DNA of 64,000 bases. Source: Microbacterium sp. Au-Mic1. GTDB lineage: Bacteria > Actinomycetota > Actinomycetes > Actinomycetales > Microbacteriaceae. Within the stretch, counting starts at the first letter, position 1, and the number at the start of each line of letters is the position of its first letter. Position numbers and translations under genes: made by a program. Positions 52,264 through 62,050 of the stretch are shown piece by piece. Location: contig NZ_JAJTTF010000002.1 of the NCBI RefSeq assembly GCF_021341785.1, positions 362,356-426,355 of the forward strand. Direction: 5' to 3'. Below the pieces are notes generated by a model that did not search any database, was not told the DNA's origin, and was given only the letters and a program-made list of their open reading frames with translations.

Positions 52264-52866
52264 ATGGCCGCGCCGCAGATCGTCCCGTACGATGCGGCGT
52301 GGCCATCGCTCGCTTCATCGTGGATCCTGCGGATCCGTGAGGCGCTCATCTGTGCCGGGATCCCCGTGGCCGGCTTCGCGCACATCGGTTCGACCGCGGT
52401 GCCCGAGCTCGCGGCCAAACCGTATGTGGATCTCCAGGTTCTCGTGCCGGCGATCCCCGACGAATCCGTGGTCGATGCAGCGCTCGACCCGCTCCTGTTC
52501 GAGAGAGCGCGTGGATCCCGTCCCGACTCCCCGGGGGTCGACGTCGACATCCCGCGGCCCGGATCCGATCCGCGCCATCATGAGAAGCTGCTCTACTTCC
52601 GCGATCTGGACGGCGACGCCTCCCTGCGGGGGCTGATCCTGCACATCCGCCATGCGGACTCCTCGTTCGCCGGCTTCGTGGTGTCGTTCCGCGACTGGCT
52701 TCGTGCGAACCCGGCGGAGCGCGCGGCGTACGAGCAGCTGAAGCGGTCCCTCGCCGCGGCTCACTCGGCCGCGCAGGACTACGACGACTACACCCGCGCG
52801 AAGAGCGCCTTCATGGATCATGCGCAGACGGCGATGGGGTGGCCTGATCCGGCCGGGCGCGGCTGA
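52264..52866 (+). CDS. GrpB family (UPF0157) nucleotidyltransferase-fold protein
   Basis: 200 residues. IVPYDAAWPSLASSW, FAHIGSTAVPELAAKPYVDLQVLV (nucleotidyltransferase-like GS..D.D) and LHIRHADS are the GrpB signature. Biochemical role not known. ATG 52264, 19 bases after yebC, AGGA nine bases before. Confidence 0.88.
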   Translation: MAAPQIVPYDAAWPSLASSWILRIREALICAGIPVAGFAHIGSTAVPELAAKPYVDLQVLVPAIPDESVVDAALDPLLFERARGSRPDSPGVDVDIPRPGSDPRHHEKLLYFRDLDGDASLRGLILHIRHADSSFAGFVVSFRDWLRANPAERAAYEQLKRSLAAAHSAAQDYDDYTRAKSAFMDHAQTAMGWPDPAGRG

Positions 52867-52936
52867 CTCTCCCTCCTGGCCCGCCGTCCGCTCCGCTACG
52901 GTGTCGTTGATCCGCCCGATGCTCGAAGGGACTGCC

Positions 52937-54121
52937 ATGGCCGGTGAAGCGGAGCCCGCGGTGGTCGTGCCCGATCGCGACCCTTCGCATGTGCACTGGA
53001 TGGAGCTGTTCTTCGACCTGATCTTCGTGGCCCTGGTATCGCAGCTGGCGCGCGGGCTGCATGAGGATCCGTCGATCTCCGCCCTGCTGCTGTTCACGGC
53101 GCTCTTCGCCTCGGTCTGGTGGTCCTGGGTCAATCTGACGTTCACCGTGAACGTGATGACGTGGCTCACCCGCAGACAGCTCGCCGTCGTGATGCTCGCC
53201 GCGATGGCCTCGGTCGGCGCCATCGCGGTCGCCGCGCCGGAGGCCGTGGGAGAGCGCTCCTGGCTGTTCGCCGCGGGCAACGCCGCGCTGCGGCTCGTCC
53301 TGCTCGGCCTGTGGATCGCTCTGTCGTGGGCGAACGGATCGGCGTCGCGCATCCGGCTGCTGGCCTACAACGGCGCGACCGCCGTGCTCTGGCTCGTCTC
53401 GATCGCCGTGCCCGCGCCGTGGCGATACATGCTGTGGGGGTTCGTGATCGTCGTCGAAGTGGTGCTGCTGCTCACGAACAGCCGGAGCTGGCGCGTGCGG
53501 ATGCTGCCGCGGATGAACGTCGAGCACATCTCGGAGCGCTTCGGCCTGCTCATCGTGATCGTGCTGGGGGAGTCGGTGCTCACGATCGTCACCGCGCTCA
53601 ACGGCACCTGGACCCTCGCCTCAGCGGGAACAGCTGCGGCGAGCCTCGCCGTCGTCGCTCTGCTGGCCTGGTCCTTCTTCATGTACGGCACGGAGACGAT
53701 GCGCACCGGACTCGAGCAGCTGCAGCGGGCCGGGCGCTATGGCGCGATCCGCGACACCGTCGGGTTCCTGCCGTTCCTCCTGGTCGTCGGCGTGACGGCG
53801 ATCTCCAGTGCGCTGTCCGCGGGGAACGGGCACCCCGGGGAGGTTCTCGCCCCCGCATCCGTGATCTCGCTGTGCGGGGGTCTCGGGATCTTCTTCGCGA
53901 CGAACGCGGTCGTATCACTGAGGCTGGGGCGCCCCGCCGCCGCGGTGCTGCGCTGGGCGATCCCGGCGCTTCTGCTCATCATCGTGCCCACGATCGTCGC
54001 GGCGACCTCGCCCGCGGGGTACGCGATCCTGGCCGCCTGCGGTGCACTCGCGGTGATCGTGCTGCTCACGGAACTCGGCAACCGTGCGCACCCGCCGTCC
54101 GCGCCGGCGCGGGAGGCATGA
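52937..54121 (+). CDS. LtrA-family membrane protein (second copy)
   Basis: 394 residues, about eleven membrane segments. VHWMELFFDLIFVALVSQL, FASVWWSWVNLTFTVN, and HISERFGLLIVIVLGESVL place it in the LtrA family. It is only distantly like the copy at 44908. ATG 52937 chosen for AAGGG upstream. Function unknown. Confidence 0.87.
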   Translation: MAGEAEPAVVVPDRDPSHVHWMELFFDLIFVALVSQLARGLHEDPSISALLLFTALFASVWWSWVNLTFTVNVMTWLTRRQLAVVMLAAMASVGAIAVAAPEAVGERSWLFAAGNAALRLVLLGLWIALSWANGSASRIRLLAYNGATAVLWLVSIAVPAPWRYMLWGFVIVVEVVLLLTNSRSWRVRMLPRMNVEHISERFGLLIVIVLGESVLTIVTALNGTWTLASAGTAAASLAVVALLAWSFFMYGTETMRTGLEQLQRAGRYGAIRDTVGFLPFLLVVGVTAISSALSAGNGHPGEVLAPASVISLCGGLGIFFATNAVVSLRLGRPAAAVLRWAIPALLLIIVPTIVAATSPAGYAILAACGALAVIVLLTELGNRAHPPSAPAREA

Positions 54122-54160
54122 CCGGCCGCGCGCCTGGGGCGCGGACCCCCGGGGCGGCCA

Positions 54161-54172
54161 TAACCTGAAGTC
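54161..54172 (+). promoter_or_regulatory. Leaderless promoter of ruvC
   Basis: TAACCT (54161-54166), six bases, then ATG 54173. Confidence 0.6.
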
Positions 54173-54763
54173 ATGACGGGAGTGCGACGCGTGCTGGGCA
54201 TCGACCCCGGCCTCACACGCTGCGGTGTCGGCATCGTGGATGTCGACGCGATGCGCCGGGGCACGCTCGTGCACGTCGGAGTGATCCGCACACCTGTGGA
54301 TGCGCCGATCGGCGAGCGGCTCGCGGCGGTCGCCGCCGGGATTCGCGCGGTGATCGCAGAGCACCACCCGGACGCAGTGGCTGTCGAGCGGGTCTTCGCC
54401 CAGCAGAACACGCACACCGTCATGGGCACGGCGCAGGCCAGCGGGGTGGCGCTGCTCGTCGCCGCCGAGCACGGGCTCCCCGCCGCCACGCACACGCCGA
54501 GCGAGGTCAAGGCGGCCGTCACCGGGTACGGCTCCGCCGACAAGAAGCAGGTGCAGGCGATGATCGCGCGGATCCTGCGACTCGACGCGCCGCCGCAGCC
54601 CGCCGACGCGGCCGACGCCCTCGCGATCGCGCTCTGCCACGCATGGCGCGGCGCGGGGCATGCAGGGGGAGCGTCCCAGGGCTCGGATGCCCAGACCCCG
54701 GCGCAGAAGGCATGGGCTGACGCGGAGCGTGTCGCTCGAACATACCTACGAGCACGTGCGTAG
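54173..54763 (+). CDS. ruvC: Holliday junction resolvase RuvC
   Basis: 196 residues. RNase H-fold endonuclease resolving recombination junctions with RuvAB. First acid in LGIDPGLTRCG, Glu in AVERVFAQQNT, then DAADALAIALCHAW with the last two acids. C-terminal 30 residues are a nonconserved tail. Its TAG stop is part of the ruvA -10 box. Confidence 0.96.
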   Translation: MTGVRRVLGIDPGLTRCGVGIVDVDAMRRGTLVHVGVIRTPVDAPIGERLAAVAAGIRAVIAEHHPDAVAVERVFAQQNTHTVMGTAQASGVALLVAAEHGLPAATHTPSEVKAAVTGYGSADKKQVQAMIARILRLDAPPQPADAADALAIALCHAWRGAGHAGGASQGSDAQTPAQKAWADAERVARTYLRARA

Positions 54764-54772
54764 ACTGCTCTC
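54761..54772 (+). promoter_or_regulatory. Leaderless internal promoter of ruvA
   Basis: TAGACT (54761-54766), six bases, then ATG 54773. The TAG is the ruvC stop codon. Confidence 0.55.
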
Positions 54773-55390
54773 ATGATCTCCTCCCTGCGTGGCACCGTGC
54801 TGTCCGCGACCACGGATTCCGTCATCGTCGAGGTCGGGGGAGTGGGCTTCTCGGTCGCCGTGCCCGGCGACGTCGCGCACACCGCGCGGGTCGGTCACGA
54901 GCTGCGCCTGCACACGTCGCTGATCGTGCGGGAGGATGCTCTGTCGCTGTACGGGTTCGCGGATCCGGCCGAGCTCGACGTGTTCGGTCATCTGCTGTCG
55001 GTGACGGGTGTGGGGCCGAAGTCGGCGCTGGGCGTGCTCTCGCACCTCTCCGTCGACCAGATCGCGACGGCGGTCGCCGCCGACGACGACGCGCCCTTCC
55101 GACGCGTCTCCGGCATCGGACCGAAGACGGCGAAGCTCATCGTCCTGCAGCTCACCGGCAAGCTGCAGGCGCCGGTCATCGCCCCGGCCGCCGCATCCGT
55201 CCCCGACGAGATCGGCTCGCAGCTGATCGCCGCCCTCATCGGCCTCGGCTGGTCCGAGCGCGTGGCCGCCGAGGCCGCCGAGCGGAGCACCATCGAGGCG
55301 AGCGAGACCGAACGCGGATCCGTCGCGCTGCTGCTGCGCCGCACGCTCGCGACCCTCGGACCCGCTCAGGGCGGAGCCGCCCGTGGTTGA
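54773..55390 (+). CDS. ruvA: Holliday junction DNA helicase subunit RuvA
   Basis: 205 residues. Tetramer that binds four-way junctions. OB domain [20 protein letters not shown]; two helix-hairpin-helix motifs ([16 protein letters not shown] and [14 protein letters not shown]); C-terminal domain III touching RuvB. Overlaps ruvB by eight bases. Confidence 0.97.
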   Translation: MISSLRGTVLSATTDSVIVEVGGVGFSVAVPGDVAHTARVGHELRLHTSLIVREDALSLYGFADPAELDVFGHLLSVTGVGPKSALGVLSHLSVDQIATAVAADDDAPFRRVSGIGPKTAKLIVLQLTGKLQAPVIAPAAASVPDEIGSQLIAALIGLGWSERVAAEAAERSTIEASETERGSVALLLRRTLATLGPAQGGAARG

Positions 55391-56411
55391 GTTCCACGAC
55401 TCTGGCGAGGCCGTCGACGAGGCCGAGCTCGCGATCGAGGGCGCGCTGCGCCCGGCGAGCCTGGACGAGTTCGTCGGCCAGCACAAGGTGCGCGGGCAGA
55501 TGAAGCTCCTGCTCGAGGCGGCGCGGATCCAGGACCGGGCGGCGGACCACATCCTGCTGTCCGGCCCTCCGGGACTGGGCAAGACGACCTTGGCGATGAT
55601 CGTGGCGCACGAGAGCGGACGCCCGCTGCGCATGTCGAGCGGTCCCGCCATCCAGCACGCCGGCGACCTCGCCGCGCTGCTGTCGAGCCTGACCCCGGGC
55701 GAGGTGCTGTTCATCGACGAGATTCACCGGATGGCGCGATCCGCGGAGGAGATGCTCTATCTCGCGATGGAGGACTTCCGCATCGACATCATGGTCGGCA
55801 AGGGCGCCGGTGCCACGAGCATCCCGCTCGAGCTCGCCCCGTTCACGCTGGTGGGGGCCACCACGCGCTCGGGGCTGCTGCCCAACCCGCTGCGTGACCG
55901 CTTCGGCTTCACGGCGCATCTGGAGTACTACGAGGCGGATGAGCTCGAGCTGGTCGTCGAGCGCTCCGCCATCGTCCTCGGAGTCGGCGTGCCCGCCGTG
56001 GCGCGGGCGGAGATCGGCCGGCGCTCACGCGGCACTCCGCGCATCGCCAACCGCCTGCTGCGGCGCGTGCGCGACTACGCCCTCGTCCACGGCGGGGGAT
56101 CCTCGGCGTCCGTCGAGGACGTGAGGGCGGCTCTCGAGCTCTACGACGTCGACCGGATCGGTCTCGATCGCCTCGACCGTGCGGTGCTGGACGCGATCGT
56201 GCGGCGCTTCCGCGGAGGTCCCGTGGGCCTCAGCACCCTCGCCGTCTCGGTGGGCGAGGAGGCGGACACCATCGAGAGCGTCGTCGAGCCCTACCTCGTC
56301 CGGATCGGCTTCCTCGGCCGCACACCGCGCGGGCGCATCGCGATGCCGGAGGCGTACGCGCATCTCGGCGTCGCGCACCCCGAGGGGGCCGCGTTGTTCG
56401 ATGACCTATAA
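55383..56411 (+). CDS. ruvB: Holliday junction DNA helicase ATPase RuvB
   Basis: 342 residues, AAA+ motor for branch migration. [20 protein letters not shown]; Walker [12 protein letters not shown]; Walker [10 protein letters not shown]; sensor 1 [10 protein letters not shown]; arginine finger region RDRFGF; C-terminal winged helix. GTG start 55383. The stop TAA lies inside TATAAT. Confidence 0.97.
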   Translation: MVEFHDSGEAVDEAELAIEGALRPASLDEFVGQHKVRGQMKLLLEAARIQDRAADHILLSGPPGLGKTTLAMIVAHESGRPLRMSSGPAIQHAGDLAALLSSLTPGEVLFIDEIHRMARSAEEMLYLAMEDFRIDIMVGKGAGATSIPLELAPFTLVGATTRSGLLPNPLRDRFGFTAHLEYYEADELELVVERSAIVLGVGVPAVARAEIGRRSRGTPRIANRLLRRVRDYALVHGGGSSASVEDVRAALELYDVDRIGLDRLDRAVLDAIVRRFRGGPVGLSTLAVSVGEEADTIESVVEPYLVRIGFLGRTPRGRIAMPEAYAHLGVAHPEGAALFDDL

Positions 56412-56412
56412 T
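56407..56412 (+). promoter_or_regulatory. Consensus -10 box before yajC
   Basis: TATAAT, a perfect match, includes the ruvB stop codon. It lies 74 bases before yajC. No good -35 at 16-18 bases was seen. Confidence 0.45.
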
Positions 56413-56485
56413 CGCTGGAGACTTTCACCATCCCCTCCCTTCCGCGCCCCACTGTTGGCGCGCGCCCCGAAAGGCTCCTCCTCGC

Positions 56486-56935
56486 ATGAATCTCGCGACG
56501 TTCTTCTCGCAGTACGGCCTCTTCTTCGTCCTGGCCATCCTGCTCGTCTTCATGGTGTTCAGCACCCGCCGCCGCAACAAGCGCATGAAGGAGGAGCAGG
56601 AGAAGAAGGCCACGCAGACTGTTCCCGGGGCCAAGGTGCTGCTGCAGGGCGGCCTCTACGGCACGATCGTCGAGTTCGACCCGGAGAACCTGGACCGCCC
56701 CGCCAAGGTGGAGATCGCGCCCGGCGTGGTCATCGAGGTGCACTCGCAGGCGATCCTGCGGGTCGTGGACGAGGAGCAGGCCGCTCCGGTCGCGGAAGAG
56801 GCCCCCACGCCTCTCGATGAGCAGACCCCGCTGGATGAGCAGACGCCGCTCGACGAGCGCGCCAAGGACATCCGCATCGAGTCGGCCGAGGAGACCCGCG
56901 CCCGCCTGGAGCGCGAGGCCGACGACAAGAACTGA
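56486..56935 (+). CDS. yajC: Preprotein translocase accessory protein YajC
   Basis: 149 residues. One N-terminal membrane segment (about 9-26), then the conserved basic RRRNKRMKEEQ and GAKVLLQGGLYGTIVEF. Works with SecDF at SecYEG. The acidic tail carries a three-fold hexapeptide repeat (TPLDEQ), which is unusual. secD follows after 68 bases. Confidence 0.93.
   Translation: MNLATFFSQYGLFFVLAILLVFMVFSTRRRNKRMKEEQEKKATQTVPGAKVLLQGGLYGTIVEFDPENLDRPAKVEIAPGVVIEVHSQAILRVVDEEQAAPVAEEAPTPLDEQTPLDEQTPLDERAKDIRIESAEETRARLEREADDKN
56807..56860 (+). repeat. Tandem 18-bp repeat within yajC
   Basis: Three in-frame copies encoding TPLDEQ, TPLDEQ and TPLDER (residues 108-125). Bases differ at third positions, so the repeat is not a very recent duplication. 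Confidence 0.85.
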
Positions 56936-57003
56936 CGCGGTCCGCGCGCAGCGCAGGACCTCCCTCCGGACAGACCGTCCCCCTCAGAAAGCGAAGAACC
57001 TTC

Positions 57004-58731
57004 GTGGCATCGTCTTCTCCCGTCAAGCACGCCTGGCGGGTCCTGCTCGGCCTGCTCATCGCGATCGGCGTGCTCTTCGGCCTGAACGCCCTCGGCGTCT
57101 ACGGCTTCGGCAAGAGCTCCTGGTCGCCCCAGCTGGCCCTGGACCTGCAGGGCGGCACGCAGATCATCCTCAGCGCGCAGACGGCGGACGGCAAGGATCC
57201 CAACGCCGAACAGCTCGATCAGGCGGCGCAGATCATCCGGCAGCGCGTGGACGCGTCGGGCGTCGGGGAATCCGACATCACCACGGAGGGCGGCCGCAAC
57301 ATCGTCGTCCAGATCGCCGGCAAGGCGGACGAGGCGACCCGCAACCGCATCCAGGCGAGCGCCAAGATGGAGCTGCGCCCGGTACTCGCCGCGACGGCGC
57401 CCTCGACGTCGTTCGTGGGCGATGACGGCAAGTCGACGCCGTACCCGACCCCCGCACCGGATCTCGCTTCCACTCCCTCGCCCTCGCCCACCGATGGCAG
57501 CGACATGTCCTGGGTGACGCCGAAGCTGCAGGCCGAGTTCCTCGCTTACGACTGCAAGACCAAGCGCGACACTGCCGCGCTGCCTGCTGACGAACCGCTC
57601 ATCGCCTGCGACAGCAGCGGCCAGGCCAAGTATCTGCTCGGCCCGGTGGCGCTCGACGGCACGTCGATCAAGGACGCCGTCGCCGGCCTGAACCAGCAGA
57701 CCGCACAGTGGGAGGTCAACCTGACCTTCGACGGCAAGGGCACCGACGCGTTCGGCAAGGTCAGCCAGCGCCTCTACGCGTTCACGCAGCAGAACCAGAC
57801 GCCGCGCAACCAGTTCGCCTTCGTGCTGGACGGATCCGTCATCTCTGCACCGAGCATGAACGGCGTCATCCTCGACGGTCGTCCCTCGATCAGCGGCTCG
57901 TTCACGCAGGAGACGGCCAAGAGCCTCGCCGACCAGCTCAAGTTCGGCGCCCTGCCGCTGAGCTTCACCGTGCAGAGCTCCGACACCATCTCGGCGACAC
58001 TCGGATCCCAGCAGCTCCAGATCGGGCTCATCGCCGGCCTCATCGGCCTCGGGCTCGTCGCCATCTACTCGCTGCTCAGCTACCGCGCGCTCGGATTCGT
58101 GATCATCGCATCGATCGGCGTGATGGCCGTCATCACCTACGTGCTGATCTGCATCCTGGGCTGGCGGATGGGCTTCCGACTTTCCCTGGCGGGCGTGGCC
58201 GGTCTGATCGTGTCGATCGGATTCACGGCCGACTCGTTCATCGTCTATTTCGAACGAATAAGAGACGAACTGCGCGACGGCAAGTCCATCACCGGTGCGG
58301 TCGAGGACGGCTGGAGCCGCGCCAAGCGCACGATCTACATCTCCAAGTCGATCAACATCCTCGCCGCCGTGGTGCTCTACATCCTCGCCGACGCGACGGT
58401 GAAGGGCTTCGCGTTCACCCTGGGTCTGACCACCATCATCGACGTGCTGATCTTCGTGGTGTTCACGCACCCGGTGATGCAGATCCTCGCCCGCACGCGC
58501 TTCTTCGGCAATGGTCATCCGCTGTCGGGCATGGATCCCGAGGCCCTCGGCGCCGTCTACCGCGGACGGACCGAGTACCGTGCCGTGGCCCCCGCGTCCC
58601 AGGGCAAGGCGGCCCGTGCCGGCCGCTCCCGGGGTGAGGCCGAGCGGCGTCAGACCATCGCCGAACGAAAGCGCGCGGAGGCCCTCGCCGCCGCGGACCA
58701 GGGCGCGAGCCGGAACGGGGAGAACGACTGA
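57004..58731 (+). CDS. secD: Protein translocase subunit SecD
   Basis: 575 residues. Uses the proton gradient to assist secretion after SecA. First membrane segment near 10-33, DLQGGTQIIL, a large periplasmic-side P1 domain, then GSFTQETAKSLADQLKFGALPL and five C-terminal membrane segments with GFTADSFIVYFERIRDELR. C-terminus is basic. GTG 57004; the ribosome site is weak. TGATG overlap with secF. Confidence 0.96.
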   Translation: MASSSPVKHAWRVLLGLLIAIGVLFGLNALGVYGFGKSSWSPQLALDLQGGTQIILSAQTADGKDPNAEQLDQAAQIIRQRVDASGVGESDITTEGGRNIVVQIAGKADEATRNRIQASAKMELRPVLAATAPSTSFVGDDGKSTPYPTPAPDLASTPSPSPTDGSDMSWVTPKLQAEFLAYDCKTKRDTAALPADEPLIACDSSGQAKYLLGPVALDGTSIKDAVAGLNQQTAQWEVNLTFDGKGTDAFGKVSQRLYAFTQQNQTPRNQFAFVLDGSVISAPSMNGVILDGRPSISGSFTQETAKSLADQLKFGALPLSFTVQSSDTISATLGSQQLQIGLIAGLIGLGLVAIYSLLSYRALGFVIIASIGVMAVITYVLICILGWRMGFRLSLAGVAGLIVSIGFTADSFIVYFERIRDELRDGKSITGAVEDGWSRAKRTIYISKSINILAAVVLYILADATVKGFAFTLGLTTIIDVLIFVVFTHPVMQILARTRFFGNGHPLSGMDPEALGAVYRGRTEYRAVAPASQGKAARAGRSRGEAERRQTIAERKRAEALAAADQGASRNGEND

Positions 58732-59732
58732 TGCGCTCCATGAACGAGTTCGGCAACGACCTCTACTCCGGCAAGACCTCCTTCCCGTTCGTCGGGAGGC
58801 GGCGACTCTGGTTCATCATCGCGATCCTGCTCGTGGTGGGCTCGGCCCTGGTGCCGCTCTTCCGCCCGGTGCAGTTCTCGATCGAGTTCACCGGTGGATC
58901 CCAGTTCACGGTGGAGGCTCCGGCCAACCGCAACCAGGACATCGCGACGACCGCGGTGCGCTCGGTGCTGCCGAACGTCACCACGAAGGTGACCACCGTC
59001 AACAACCGTGACATCCGGGTGCAGACGGCCCAGCTCAAGAACGAGCAGGAGAGCCACGACGTGGCGGCCGCCCTCGCGAAGGCTTACGACGTCCCGGTGG
59101 ACAAGGTGAACACGTCGTTCATCGGCCCGAGCTGGGGCGAGGGCGTGACCCGGCAGTCGCTCTGGGGCCTGGCGATCTTCCTCGCGCTGACGTTCCTGAT
59201 CCTCGCGATCTACTTCCGCACCTGGAAGATGTCGGCGGCGTCCATCCTCGGCCTGCTCGACGTGCTGGTCATCACGGTCGGCGTGTACGCGCTGGCAGGA
59301 TTCGAGATCTCCCCGGCGGCCGTGATCGGGTTCCTCACGATCCTCGCGTACTCGCTGTACGACACCACGGTCGTGTTCGACAAGATCCGCGAGAACACGA
59401 CCGAGGAAGGCGCCAAGTCCTCCCGGACGTTCGGCGAGGCGGTGAACCTCGCCGTGAACCAGACGCTCATCCGATCGATCAACACCGCCGTCATCGCGGC
59501 GCTGCCGGTCGGCGCGATCCTGTTCATCGGCGCGTTCTGGCTGGGCGCGCAGACCCTGACCGACATCTCGCTTTCGATCTTCGTCGGGATCATCGTCGCC
59601 GCGTACTCGACGCTGTTCGTCGCGGCACCGCTGTACTCCCTGTTCCGCGAGAACGAGCCGGCGATCCGCGAGCACGACAAGCGCGTGCTCGCGGCCCGGG
59701 AACGCGCGACGGTCACCGCGGTGGAGGTCTGA
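58731..59732 (+). CDS. secF: Protein translocase subunit SecF
   Basis: 333 residues, six membrane segments. IEFTGGSQFTVEAP, then GFLTILAYSLYDTTVVFDKIREN and RSINTAVIAALPVGAILF, family signatures. Partner of SecD in the membrane. Starts inside the secD stop. Confidence 0.96.
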   Translation: MRSMNEFGNDLYSGKTSFPFVGRRRLWFIIAILLVVGSALVPLFRPVQFSIEFTGGSQFTVEAPANRNQDIATTAVRSVLPNVTTKVTTVNNRDIRVQTAQLKNEQESHDVAAALAKAYDVPVDKVNTSFIGPSWGEGVTRQSLWGLAIFLALTFLILAIYFRTWKMSAASILGLLDVLVITVGVYALAGFEISPAAVIGFLTILAYSLYDTTVVFDKIRENTTEEGAKSSRTFGEAVNLAVNQTLIRSINTAVIAALPVGAILFIGAFWLGAQTLTDISLSIFVGIIVAAYSTLFVAAPLYSLFRENEPAIREHDKRVLAARERATVTAVEV

Positions 59733-59764
59733 GCCTCGATGCGTCCGGCCGTCCCGGGCACTTG

Positions 59765-59784
59765 TAGGATGATCTGCCTGGAGG
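59765..59784 (+). promoter_or_regulatory. relA promoter and ribosome site
   Basis: TAGGAT (59765-59770) as -10 box and GGAGG (59780-59784) four bases before ATG 59789. Confidence 0.5.
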
Positions 59785-59788
59785 TCCG

Positions 59789-62050
59789 ATGAGCGAGGTC
59801 GGCACGACGCCCGGGGCGCCGGCGCAGGGATCGAGTCTGCGACGACTCGTACCCCGGATCTTCTCGCGCGCGCCCCGGATCAACGACCTCGACAACCTCA
59901 TCCGCACGGTGCGGCAGAACCATCCGCGTGGCGATCTCGCGATCATCGAGCGCGCCTACGCCGTCGCCGCGGAGAAGCACCAGGGTCAGAAGCGCCAGAG
60001 CGGCGAGCCGTACATCACGCACCCGCTGGCCGTGGCGCAGATCCTCGCCGACCTCGGGCTCGGACCGCGCGCCATCGCGGCCGCGCTGCTGCACGACACC
60101 GTCGAGGACACGGGTTACGCACTCACCGAACTGACCGCGACGTTCGGCGACGAGGTCGCGATGCTCGTCGACGGCGTCACCAAGCTCGACAAGGTCAAGT
60201 ACGGCGACAGTGCGCAGGCCGAGACGGTCCGCAAGATGATCGTCGCGATGTCGAAGGACATCCGGGTACTCATCATCAAGCTCGCGGATCGCCTGCACAA
60301 CGCCCGCACCTGGGGCTTCGTGCCACCGGAGAAGGCGGCGAAGAAGGCCACCGAGACGCTCGAGATCTATGCGCCCCTCGCGCACCGGCTCGGAATCCAG
60401 GCGATCAAGTCGGAGCTCGAGGATCTGTCCTTCGCGGTCCTGCATCCGAAGATCTACGCCGAGATCGACAGTCTCATCAAGCAGCGCACGCCGCAGCGCG
60501 AGAAGTACATCCACGAGGTGGTCGACGCGGTCGAGAGCGACCTGCGCGACCTGCGTGTGCGCGGCAAGGTCGCCGGCCGGCCGAAGCAGCTCTACTCCGT
60601 CTACCAGAAGATGGTGGTGCGCGGTCGCGAGTTCGACGACATCTACGACCTCATCGGCATCCGCGTGCTCGTCGGCACGGTGCGCGACTGCTACGCGGTG
60701 CTGGGCGCGATCCACGCGCGGTGGACGCCGCTGCCCGGCCGGTTCAAGGACTACATCGCCACCCCGAAGTTCAACCTGTACCAGTCGCTGCACACAACGG
60801 TGATCGGCCCCGGCGGCCGCACCGTCGAGATCCAGATCCGCACGCACGAGATGCACCAGCAGGCCGAGTTCGGCGTCGCTGCGCACTGGATGTACAAGGA
60901 GCGGATGAACGGCGGGGGCAAGGGGTCCACTGCCGACGCCGACATGACCTGGCTCGCGCACATCTCCGACTGGCAGGCCGAGACCGCCGACCCCAGCGAG
61001 TTCCTGGACTCGCTGCGCTTCGAGATCGGTGCGAAGGAGGTCTACGTCTTCACGCCGAAGGGGCGCGTGATCGGACTGCCCTCCGGTGCGACGCCGGTGG
61101 ACTTCGCCTACGCGGTGCACACGGAGATCGGTCACCGCACGATGGGCGCCAAGGTCAACGGCCGCCTCGTGCCGCTGGAGACCGCGCTGAACAGCGGCGA
61201 TGTGGTCGAGGTGTTCACGTCGAAGAACCCCGACGCCGGGCCCAGCCAGGACTGGCTGACGTTCGTGAAGAGCACCCGCGCGCGCAACAAGATCCGCGGC
61301 TGGTTCACGAAGGAGCGCCGCGAGGAGGCCATCGAGCAGGGCAAGGAGGCCATCGCGCGCGCGATGCGCCGGCAGAACCTGCCGCTGCAGCGGCTGATGA
61401 GCCAGGAGTCGTTCACCGAGGTCGCGCACCAGCTGCGCTACGAGGACGTCTCGGCGCTGTACGCCGCGGTCGGTGAGGGGCACGTCTCCACGCAGTCCGT
61501 GCTGGAGAAGGTCACCGCGCTCATCTCCACCACCGAGGACACGTCGACGGGCGCGATCGACATCCCTGCGCACGGTCGCAGCCGGGCTCCGCGCGAGGGC
61601 GACTCCGGAGTGCTGGTGCGCGGTGCGGCCGACATCCTGGTGAAGCTCGCGAAGTGCTGTACACCGGTGCCGGGCGACGAGATCGTGGGGTTCGTCACGC
61701 GGGGGAGCGGCGTGTCCGTGCATCGCGCGGACTGCGTGAACGTCAAGGCGCTCTCGGTCGAGAAGGATCGGATGGTGGACGTCGAGTGGGCGCCCACCAC
61801 CCGCAGCGTGTTCCTCGTGCAGATCCAGGTGGAGGCGCTGGACCGTTCGGGTCTGCTGTCCGACGTCACCCGGGTCCTCAGCGAGCACCACGTCAACATC
61901 CTCTCCGCGACCGTGCAGACCACCAACGACCGTCTGGCGCTCAGCCGCTTCGTGTTCGAGATGGGCGACACCGTTCATCTGGACCGGGTGCTCAACGCGG
62001 TGCGACGGATCGACGCCGTCTACGACGTCTACCGCGTCACCTCCTCCTGA
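59789..62050 (+). CDS. relA: Bifunctional (p)ppGpp synthetase/hydrolase
   Basis: 753 residues. Stringent-response enzyme, cytoplasmic. Hydrolase domain with the intact HD pair His102-Asp103 in LLHDTVEDTGY; synthetase domain with YQKMVVRGREFDDIYDLIGIRV and FKDYIATPKFNLYQSLHTTV; then TGS (VYVFTPKGRVIGLPSGATPVDFAY), the CC-motif region (AKCCTPVPGDEIVGFVTRG) and an ACT domain. So both activities are expected, as for the single Rel of actinobacteria. Convergent neighbour overlaps its end by 14 bases. Confidence 0.97.
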   Translation: MSEVGTTPGAPAQGSSLRRLVPRIFSRAPRINDLDNLIRTVRQNHPRGDLAIIERAYAVAAEKHQGQKRQSGEPYITHPLAVAQILADLGLGPRAIAAALLHDTVEDTGYALTELTATFGDEVAMLVDGVTKLDKVKYGDSAQAETVRKMIVAMSKDIRVLIIKLADRLHNARTWGFVPPEKAAKKATETLEIYAPLAHRLGIQAIKSELEDLSFAVLHPKIYAEIDSLIKQRTPQREKYIHEVVDAVESDLRDLRVRGKVAGRPKQLYSVYQKMVVRGREFDDIYDLIGIRVLVGTVRDCYAVLGAIHARWTPLPGRFKDYIATPKFNLYQSLHTTVIGPGGRTVEIQIRTHEMHQQAEFGVAAHWMYKERMNGGGKGSTADADMTWLAHISDWQAETADPSEFLDSLRFEIGAKEVYVFTPKGRVIGLPSGATPVDFAYAVHTEIGHRTMGAKVNGRLVPLETALNSGDVVEVFTSKNPDAGPSQDWLTFVKSTRARNKIRGWFTKERREEAIEQGKEAIARAMRRQNLPLQRLMSQESFTEVAHQLRYEDVSALYAAVGEGHVSTQSVLEKVTALISTTEDTSTGAIDIPAHGRSRAPREGDSGVLVRGAADILVKLAKCCTPVPGDEIVGFVTRGSGVSVHRADCVNVKALSVEKDRMVDVEWAPTTRSVFLVQIQVEALDRSGLLSDVTRVLSEHHVNILSATVQTTNDRLALSRFVFEMGDTVHLDRVLNAVRRIDAVYDVYRVTSS

